Below the pieces are notes generated by a model. That model was not told the DNA's origin. It was given only the letters and a program-made list of their open reading frames with translations, and searched no databases. DNA of 12,531 bases, from contig JAUNWC010000016.1 in the NCBI GenBank assembly GCA_030540495.1, forward strand, positions 1 through 12,531. The letters are read 5' to 3'. Both the position numbers and the translations under genes were made by a program. Shown here piece by piece: positions 7,328 to 12,531 of the stretch (positions within the stretch are counted from its first letter, which is position 1; every line of letters begins with the position of its first letter). The stretch comes from Bacteroidota bacterium. GTDB taxonomy: Bacteria; Bacteroidota; Bacteroidia; Bacteroidales; P3.

Positions 7328-10300
7328 ATGAAAGGTTTTTATTTTAAAGTGGTGCTTGTTTTAGCGTTATTATTTGCGGGAAGTGTGTTTGCACAGACCT
7401 CAGTGATGCTAAACAATGCCAATAATGGTACTACCAAAACAGGTTGTAACTTTATTTTCTATGATGACGGAGGAGCATCAGGCAACTATACCAATTCACA
7501 GGATAGAAGTATAACTTTTTGTCCTTCTGGTGCTTTGCAAAGAGTCGTTGCAGAATTTGAAGCCTTTAATTTGGGCGAGGGAGATACTATGAGAATACAC
7601 GATGGAACCTCCTTAACCGACAACCTTGTATTGTTTGATGGAGAAGGAAATTATACAGGAACTTTTCTTAATGGTTTTATAGTTGCACCTCCACCAACCA
7701 ATCCAAGTGGGTGTTTGACTTTTAGATTTACCTCCGATGGACAAGGGGTTGCCTCTGGTTGGAAAGTAAAAATAACTTGTGAGGATAAGTGTCAAGATGT
7801 TGTTGCGGCATTAGATACTTTTTATTCTCGTATAGACTCTATGGGAGTAACGCATACCTTTCCGCTTAGAATAGAAAAGGATTCTTCTTTGGTTAGAGGC
7901 ACACGTACTGATTCTTTGGGCAATGTTGTCGTAGATACAGTAATAGACGGAGAAAATTGGTCTTGGGACTATGTTTCGTTCTATGCTTTGAATATGTGTT
8001 TGGGTGATTCTATGATGATAATAAATGCTTTGCCTCAGTTTCCTTATAGTGACTATACTATTACCACAAGTTCGGGAGCAGATTCTGTGGTAGGTTATCA
8101 TCAAAGTCCCGAAAGTTGTATTTATTATTGGACTTTTGGAGATGAGGAAACTGCAGAAATACACGGCACACCTGTGGCTGAGCATCATTATGAGTTTTTG
8201 CAAGGTTATAATCTTAATCTTACTGTGGTGGATACAACAGATGGTCATAGTTGCACAAGTAAGAATGCCATTTCGGCTCGTGTTAGAGTAGCAAAAAATC
8301 CTATCAAAACAGTATCAAAATTGCCTGATATGTGCTCGGGAGATAAACAACAAATGTTTGTAGGTTATTCTGCCAATTCTACCATTATTACAGATACCAT
8401 TGCCTTTTCTCAAGCAGCAAGAGAGGAATATAATACTCGTACCTTTATTCCGGATGGAGGTGCCAGCGGTTCTAATCAAAACTGTTATGAAGCCCCCGTT
8501 ACTTTTAACACATTTTCTCCAGGTGCTACGCTAGAGGACCCAAGCGAGGTGTTGGATATTTGTGTAAGTATGGAACACTCTTTCATCGGCGACATTAGTA
8601 TGTCAATAATTTGTCCAAACGGTCAGGAGGTTGTTTTAAAACATTTTACCTATGAAAATGGCAATCATTTAGGTCAGCCTTTAGATGGTACTAAACCTTC
8701 CGGTGGTTTTTATGATAATTCTCCTCAAACAGACTCTACTGTTAATAGACCGGGTACTTGTTGGACTTATTGTTTTTCTAATATTTATCTAACAAATGCC
8801 CAAGGAGTAATAGGTACATATAATACAAGTCTTGCTGGAAGTGTTGCTAATCATATAGTAACCACAACATATAATGAAGGAAATGCAACAAGTTCTAATA
8901 CAATAGACTCAACACATGTAACAGATACTGCCTATTTCTTTCAAACTCCTTCGCAGAATATAACAGGAAGTACTCAACATAACAATGCTTGCTATGTTGT
9001 AGATTTAAACGGATTTAACGCCTTAGTAGGCTGTCCTTTGAATGGAGAGTGGTCTTTGAGAATTTGCGATTATTGGGGTTCTGATAATGGTTGGGTATGT
9101 TCTTGGTGGATGGACTTAGGAAAAAACTCTGCCACCGACTGGACTTATCAAGTACCTATAGATACGGTTATTTGGGCAGGTCCTTTTATTTCTTCGGTAA
9201 ATAGTAATACAGGAGAGATTCACCCGCCTATAGATAGTTCAGGTGAATTTACATATGGAATTAGTATAATTGATGCTTTTGGCTGTCCTTGGGATACTAT
9301 AACAACCTTAAATGTTGTACGTACTCCTGTGGTGGATTTGGGTGCCGATACGGCTTTTTGTGAAGGGGGTATTATGGTTTTGGATGCTGGCAATAGTGGA
9401 GCATTTAGATATGATTGGGAGCCTTCGGGAGAAACAACCCAACAAATCACAGTAGATTTGGCAGAAAATATATCCGGAGTTCAACAATACATTGCTCAGG
9501 TAACTAACTTTAATGGAACTTTGTATTGCTATGGTTTGGACACTATTAACATAAATATCAATCCTCCTGCCTTAGCATCATTTACTTCAGATATGGGATA
9601 TATGGAAGGTTGCGAGCCTTTGAGACTACAACTTAGAAATACTTCTTCCAATGCTGTCAATTATTTTTGGATAGTAGGCGACCAAACCTCAACAGATGTA
9701 GAACCTTATTTTGAACTTCCAAGTGGTAGTTATGATTTGATGCTTGTAGCAGAAAGTGAAAATGGTTGTAAGGACACTATATCTTATCAAAATATAATAA
9801 ATGTATTCAAAAACCCTGTGGCAGATTTTGGTTGGGAACCCGCTATGCCTTCGGCTACAGACCCAAGTGTAAGGATGATAAACCTTACCACGCCTGAAAT
9901 TTCTTCCAATAGATATCATTGGCAATTCCAAACCAACAAAAATGATGAGACTTCTGTAATAAATGTTATGGGGGCAAATCCTACTTATACTTGGACTCCT
10001 CAAAGTGGTGAAAGTGTTGCAGGAGATTATAATGTTATGTTGGATGCCTATACTTATAACGAATCTCCTTCTGGTAGGGTGTATGAATGCCACGATACCA
10101 TTAGCAAACTTATTACCATAGTAAATGATAATATTATGTTTCCTACGGTGGTAACTCCTAATGGAGATGGAATAAATGATGTGTTTGAGATACACAACCT
10201 TATAGATGGTCAAGCCTTTCCGGACAATGAACTTGCTATATATAATCGTTATGGCAAGAGAATATATTTTGTACAAGACCTTAGAAACAAAGAAGACTTT

Positions 10301-10417
10301 TGGGACCCAGATAAGACCAATTCTCCAACAGGAACATATTTCTATCGTTTCATAGGTAGAGGTCCTATACGTAATGTGGAATTTAAGGGAAGTGTGGAAG
10401 TATTGAGAGATAAATAA
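7328..10417 (+). CDS. Secreted multidomain protein, T9SS type B sorting domain
   Basis: This 1029-residue protein begins with a clear Sec signal peptide, probably cleaved after VFA (Ala22). Residues about 24-152 resemble a CUB domain (phrases such as GDTMRIHDG and CLTFRFTSDG). A PKD-like domain with YWTFGDEE follows near 240-318. Residues about 360-600 resemble a proprotein-convertase P domain: CVSMEHSFIGDISMSIICPNG and a closing NGEWSLRICDYWGSDNGWVCSWWMDL-like segment. No protease domain is present. Ig/PKD-like modules follow at about 665-750 and 750-840. The last 100 residues are the gliding-motility-associated CHU_C domain (VVTPNGDGINDVFEI, then AIYNRYGKRIY and GTYFYRF), the type B signal for export through the type IX secretion system. 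It is therefore likely released or held at the cell surface, perhaps binding proteins or glycans; the ligand is unknown. It has its own promoter and a strong terminator, so it is probably monocistronic. Confidence 0.9.
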   Translation: MKGFYFKVVLVLALLFAGSVFAQTSVMLNNANNGTTKTGCNFIFYDDGGASGNYTNSQDRSITFCPSGALQRVVAEFEAFNLGEGDTMRIHDGTSLTDNLVLFDGEGNYTGTFLNGFIVAPPPTNPSGCLTFRFTSDGQGVASGWKVKITCEDKCQDVVAALDTFYSRIDSMGVTHTFPLRIEKDSSLVRGTRTDSLGNVVVDTVIDGENWSWDYVSFYALNMCLGDSMMIINALPQFPYSDYTITTSSGADSVVGYHQSPESCIYYWTFGDEETAEIHGTPVAEHHYEFLQGYNLNLTVVDTTDGHSCTSKNAISARVRVAKNPIKTVSKLPDMCSGDKQQMFVGYSANSTIITDTIAFSQAAREEYNTRTFIPDGGASGSNQNCYEAPVTFNTFSPGATLEDPSEVLDICVSMEHSFIGDISMSIICPNGQEVVLKHFTYENGNHLGQPLDGTKPSGGFYDNSPQTDSTVNRPGTCWTYCFSNIYLTNAQGVIGTYNTSLAGSVANHIVTTTYNEGNATSSNTIDSTHVTDTAYFFQTPSQNITGSTQHNNACYVVDLNGFNALVGCPLNGEWSLRICDYWGSDNGWVCSWWMDLGKNSATDWTYQVPIDTVIWAGPFISSVNSNTGEIHPPIDSSGEFTYGISIIDAFGCPWDTITTLNVVRTPVVDLGADTAFCEGGIMVLDAGNSGAFRYDWEPSGETTQQITVDLAENISGVQQYIAQVTNFNGTLYCYGLDTINININPPALASFTSDMGYMEGCEPLRLQLRNTSSNAVNYFWIVGDQTSTDVEPYFELPSGSYDLMLVAESENGCKDTISYQNIINVFKNPVADFGWEPAMPSATDPSVRMINLTTPEISSNRYHWQFQTNKNDETSVINVMGANPTYTWTPQSGESVAGDYNVMLDAYTYNESPSGRVYECHDTISKLITIVNDNIMFPTVVTPNGDGINDVFEIHNLIDGQAFPDNELAIYNRYGKRIYFVQDLRNKEDFWDPDKTNSPTGTYFYRFIGRGPIRNVEFKGSVEVLRDK

Positions 10418-10443
10418 GAAACACATAATACATCAATCTTTTT

Positions 10444-10479
10444 ACGGCATAAAGTTTTTTATACTTTATGCCGTTTTTT
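10444..10479 (+). terminator. Strong intrinsic terminator after the CHU_C gene
   Basis: A perfect 12-base stem (ACGGCATAAAGT at 10444-10455 with ACTTTATGCCGT at 10463-10474) has a seven-base loop and is followed by a run of T to 10479. It lies 26 bases after the stop codon and insulates metK from read-through. Confidence 0.92.
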
Positions 10480-10505
10480 ATAAATAGAGGGGTATTAGAA
10501 TAAAG

Positions 10506-10533
10506 AAATTTGTTAATTTTGCGAAACAAATTT
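10506..10533 (+). promoter_or_regulatory. metK promoter -7 element inside an inverted repeat
   Basis: TAATTTTG (10514-10521), followed by C, matches the Bacteroidota -7 element, but no well-spaced -33 TTTG is visible. It is enclosed by a perfect nine-base inverted repeat, AAATTTGTT (10506-10514) and AACAAATTT (10525-10533), which could be an operator. The repeat is very AT-rich, so chance is possible. Confidence 0.5.
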
Positions 10534-10664
10534 TTGTGGATAGATTTGGATTGATTGCAACCACAATAAAAGAATGCTAAAGACAACATACTTTTATAAG
10601 TTTCTCAATTCTTTATTGTTTCCACAGTTTTATATTGTTTAATAAATAAAAAACTTTAAAGGAA
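10534..10664 (+). promoter_or_regulatory. Structured-looking 5' leader of metK
   Basis: If transcription starts just after the element at 10514-10521, metK has a leader of about 135-140 bases, the longest in the window. TGTGGA (10535-10540) can pair with TCCACA (10621-10626), enclosing ACAATAAAAGAAT (10563-10575), which pairs with ATTCTTTATTGT (10608-10619) with one bulged A. TTGTGG (10534-10539) can instead pair with CCACAA (10561-10566), which would block both. It does not match any SAM riboswitch consensus I can recall. CTTTAAAG (10654-10661) lies just before the start codon. Confidence 0.35.
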
Positions 10665-11912
10665 ATGTCAAGATTTATAACTTCAGAGTCTGTTTCGGAG
10701 GGACACCCAGATAAAATAGCCGACCAAATATCAGATGCCCTTTTAGATGAATTTTTGCGTAAGGACAAAAACTCCAAAGTTGCCTGTGAAACTCTTGTAA
10801 CTACGGGCTTGGTTTTCTTATCAGGAGAAGTAAAAAGCAATGCTTATGTTGATGTACAACATGTGGCTCGTAATGTAATAAGAGAAATAGGTTACACAAA
10901 GGAAGAATATAAATTTGCTGCCGATTCTTGTGGCATTATTTCTACCATACACGAGCAAAGCCCAGATATTAATCAAGGAGTAGAGAGAGCAGACCCTACT
11001 ATGCAAGGTGCAGGAGACCAGGGAATGATGTTTGGTTATGCTTGCAAAGACACAGAAGATTATATGCCTTTGCCCATCACTTTGGCTCATCAGTTTGTAT
11101 ATGAATTGGCACAGATAAGGAAACATACTTCTTTGATGCCTTATCTTCGCCCGGACTCCAAATCGCAAGTAACCATAGAATATGATGACAATAACCGACC
11201 TTTGCGAATAGACACCATAGTAATTTCTACTCAACATGACGAGAGTGTAAATGTAGAGCAAATAAGGAAAGATATACAAAACATTCTTTTGCCAAGGGTA
11301 ATAGAAAAACAGAAGTATCAAACAACAAAGGATTTGTTTAGAGATGATTATAAACTTTTTGTTAATCCTACGGGCAAATTTGTTATAGGAGGTCCTCACG
11401 GAGATACGGGTCTAACGGGTAGAAAAATCATAGTAGATACATACGGAGGAAGAGGCTCACACGGAGGAGGTGCTTTTTCGGGCAAAGATGCAAGCAAAGT
11501 GGATAGAAGTGCTGCTTATGCTATGCGACATGTGGCAAAAAATATGGTGGCTTCGGGGCTTTGCGATGAGGTTTTGGTGCAAGTGGCTTATGCCATAGGG
11601 GTAGCCGAGCCAGTAGGTTTGTTTGTGGATACTTATAACACAAGCAAAGTAAAACTAACGGACGGAGAAATAGCAAAGAAAATACTTGAAATATTTGATC
11701 TAAGACCTTATTCTATAATAGAGCGTTTTGGATTAAAAAATCCTATCTTTCGTCCTACTGCTACCTATGGTCATTTTGGAAGAACTCCCTATGAAAAGGA
11801 AGTTGTTTTCAAGGACGAAAATGGTAAGAAGGATAAAAAAACAATGTCTTTCTATACCTGGGAGCAATTGGATTATGTAGATAAAATAAAGAAAGAATTT
11901 GCTTTGATTTAG
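10665..11912 (+). CDS. metK: S-adenosylmethionine synthetase MetK
   Basis: MetK joins methionine and ATP to make S-adenosylmethionine, the methyl donor of the cell, releasing phosphate and pyrophosphate; it acts as a cytoplasmic tetramer. The 415 residues are normal for Bacteroidota. The start MSRFITSESVSEGHPDKI places His14, Asp16 and Lys17 as in the E. coli enzyme. The signature GAGDQG has Asp118, and the second signature GGPHGDTGLTGRK spans 242-254. GGGAFSGKDASKVDRSAAYAMRH carries the Lys residues of the third conserved block. The chosen ATG gives the conserved N-terminus with no extra residues. AAAGGA lies just one base before it. The gene follows a terminator, a promoter and a long leader, so it begins a new unit. 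The RSH gene starts 45 bases after its stop without a visible promoter. Confidence 0.97.
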   Translation: MSRFITSESVSEGHPDKIADQISDALLDEFLRKDKNSKVACETLVTTGLVFLSGEVKSNAYVDVQHVARNVIREIGYTKEEYKFAADSCGIISTIHEQSPDINQGVERADPTMQGAGDQGMMFGYACKDTEDYMPLPITLAHQFVYELAQIRKHTSLMPYLRPDSKSQVTIEYDDNNRPLRIDTIVISTQHDESVNVEQIRKDIQNILLPRVIEKQKYQTTKDLFRDDYKLFVNPTGKFVIGGPHGDTGLTGRKIIVDTYGGRGSHGGGAFSGKDASKVDRSAAYAMRHVAKNMVASGLCDEVLVQVAYAIGVAEPVGLFVDTYNTSKVKLTDGEIAKKILEIFDLRPYSIIERFGLKNPIFRPTATYGHFGRTPYEKEVVFKDENGKKDKKTMSFYTWEQLDYVDKIKKEFALI

Positions 11913-11957
11913 AAAAGACTAAGATTTTTCCATTACAAAAAAATTTGTTTTTAAACT

Positions 11958-12531
11958 ATGTATATAGTAAATGAAGAATTAGAACGCAGAGAAATTCTCT
12001 CAAGATACAAGAAATTACTCTCCATAGTGTATAATAAAACCACAGAGGAGGAGAGGTTGATGATACGTAAGGCTTTTACCATTGCTCGCAATGCTCATTC
12101 GCAAGCAAGGAGAAAAACAGGTGAGCCTTATATTTATCATCCTTTGGAAGTAGCACGTATAGTGGCAGAGGATTTGGGCTTGGGACCTATAGCCATAGTT
12201 TGTGCTTTGTTGCACGATGTAGTGGAAGATACAGAATATACTTTGGAGGATATACAAAATATTTTTGGCTCCAAAGTTGCTTATATAGTAGATGGGCTTA
12301 CAAAGATACAAGACGTTTTTGATTACAATACTCAAAGTATTCAAAGCGAAAACTTTAAGAAATTGCTTCTTTCCATGGGTGATGATGTCAGAGTTATACT
12401 TATAAAACTTTGTGACAGACTTCACAATATGCGAACATTGGACTCCATGCCTGAAAAGAAACAATTGAAAATAGCCTCTGAAACACAATTTCTTTATGTG
12501 CCTTTGGCTCACAGGTTAGGTTTGTATAAAA
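11958..12531 (+). CDS. spoT: RelA/SpoT homologue, N-terminal part (runs off edge)
   Basis: The first 191 codons of an RSH protein are present, from the ATG at 11958 to the window end. The reading is MYIVNEELERREILSRY at the start, then an HD hydrolase domain: RRKTGEPYIYHP with His61, ALLHDVVEDT with His86-Asp87 and Glu90-Asp91, and KLCDRLHNMRTL with Asp153 and Asn157. All metal and catalytic positions of a (p)ppGpp 3'-pyrophosphohydrolase are intact, so this is a hydrolase-competent, SpoT/Rel-type enzyme. The text ends at VPLAHRLGLYK, just before the usual linker to the synthetase domain. Whether the synthetase, TGS and ACT domains follow cannot be seen, so the symbol is the general one. It would be bifunctional in most Bacteroidota. 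The gene lies 45 bases after metK on the same strand and has no TAnnTTTG element in the gap, suggesting co-transcription. Confidence 0.95.
   Translation, partial: MYIVNEELERREILSRYKKLLSIVYNKTTEEERLMIRKAFTIARNAHSQARRKTGEPYIYHPLEVARIVAEDLGLGPIAIVCALLHDVVEDTEYTLEDIQNIFGSKVAYIVDGLTKIQDVFDYNTQSIQSENFKKLLLSMGDDVRVILIKLCDRLHNMRTLDSMPEKKQLKIASETQFLYVPLAHRLGLYK

Noticed and set aside
9689..10426. A 245-codon open frame on the minus strand inside the secreted-protein gene
   Set aside because: It lies fully antisense to a well-supported gene, has no recognisable domain, and its Ile/Tyr-rich composition reflects the codon bias of the other strand.
10481..10562. GCAACC at 10557-10562 with AGAGGGG at 10486-10492, suggesting a SAM-I riboswitch before metK
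   Set aside because: The rest of the SAM-I core (the GGAGGGA-like and GGCCC-like segments and the flanking P1 helix) is missing, and the upstream part precedes the likely promoter.
10821..11399. A 192-codon minus-strand frame inside metK
   Set aside because: It is antisense to a highly conserved gene and shows no domain; a shadow of AT-rich codon use.

Overview
The window is a compact, AT-rich housekeeping stretch from a member of the Bacteroidota. Four things point there: promoter-like elements of the TAnnTTTG type in front of several genes, a secreted protein ending in a type IX secretion (gliding-motility-associated) C-terminal domain, a DUF4175-type membrane protein, and a TrxP-like periplasmic thioredoxin. 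The order within the phylum cannot be fixed from this sequence. Ile ATA and Arg AGA codons are common, and the standard code is used.

Layout: The left third (73-3885) is a two-gene minus-strand unit: a 1120-residue DUF4175-type membrane/coiled-coil protein, followed by a 141-residue protein that looks like an RsbW-type ATPase that has lost its ATP-binding motifs. The unit ends in three consecutive hairpins, the last a GC-rich intrinsic terminator. A 181-base divergent promoter region (3886-4066) separates it from the plus-strand genes: comM/yifB (AAA+ Mg-chelatase-like ATPase), a thioredoxin-fold lipoprotein with its own promoter, ruvB, then a 1029-residue cell-surface protein with CUB-like, PKD-like, P-domain-like and CHU_C domains. 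A strong terminator follows, then a promoter and a structured-looking leader of about 140 bases in front of metK, and finally the first 191 codons of a RelA/SpoT homologue that runs off the right edge.

Functionally, comM and ruvB are both branch-migration motors of homologous recombination. The thioredoxin and the surface protein belong to the cell envelope. metK makes S-adenosylmethionine and the RSH protein controls (p)ppGpp. I saw no mobile element, CRISPR array, tRNA, rRNA or defence system, and no gene-free stretch over 300 bases. I found no convincing new multi-gene system. The points most worth a second look are the degenerate ATPase homologue paired with DUF4175, the metK leader with mutually exclusive pairings, the shared nine-base promoter core, and the domain mix of the secreted protein.
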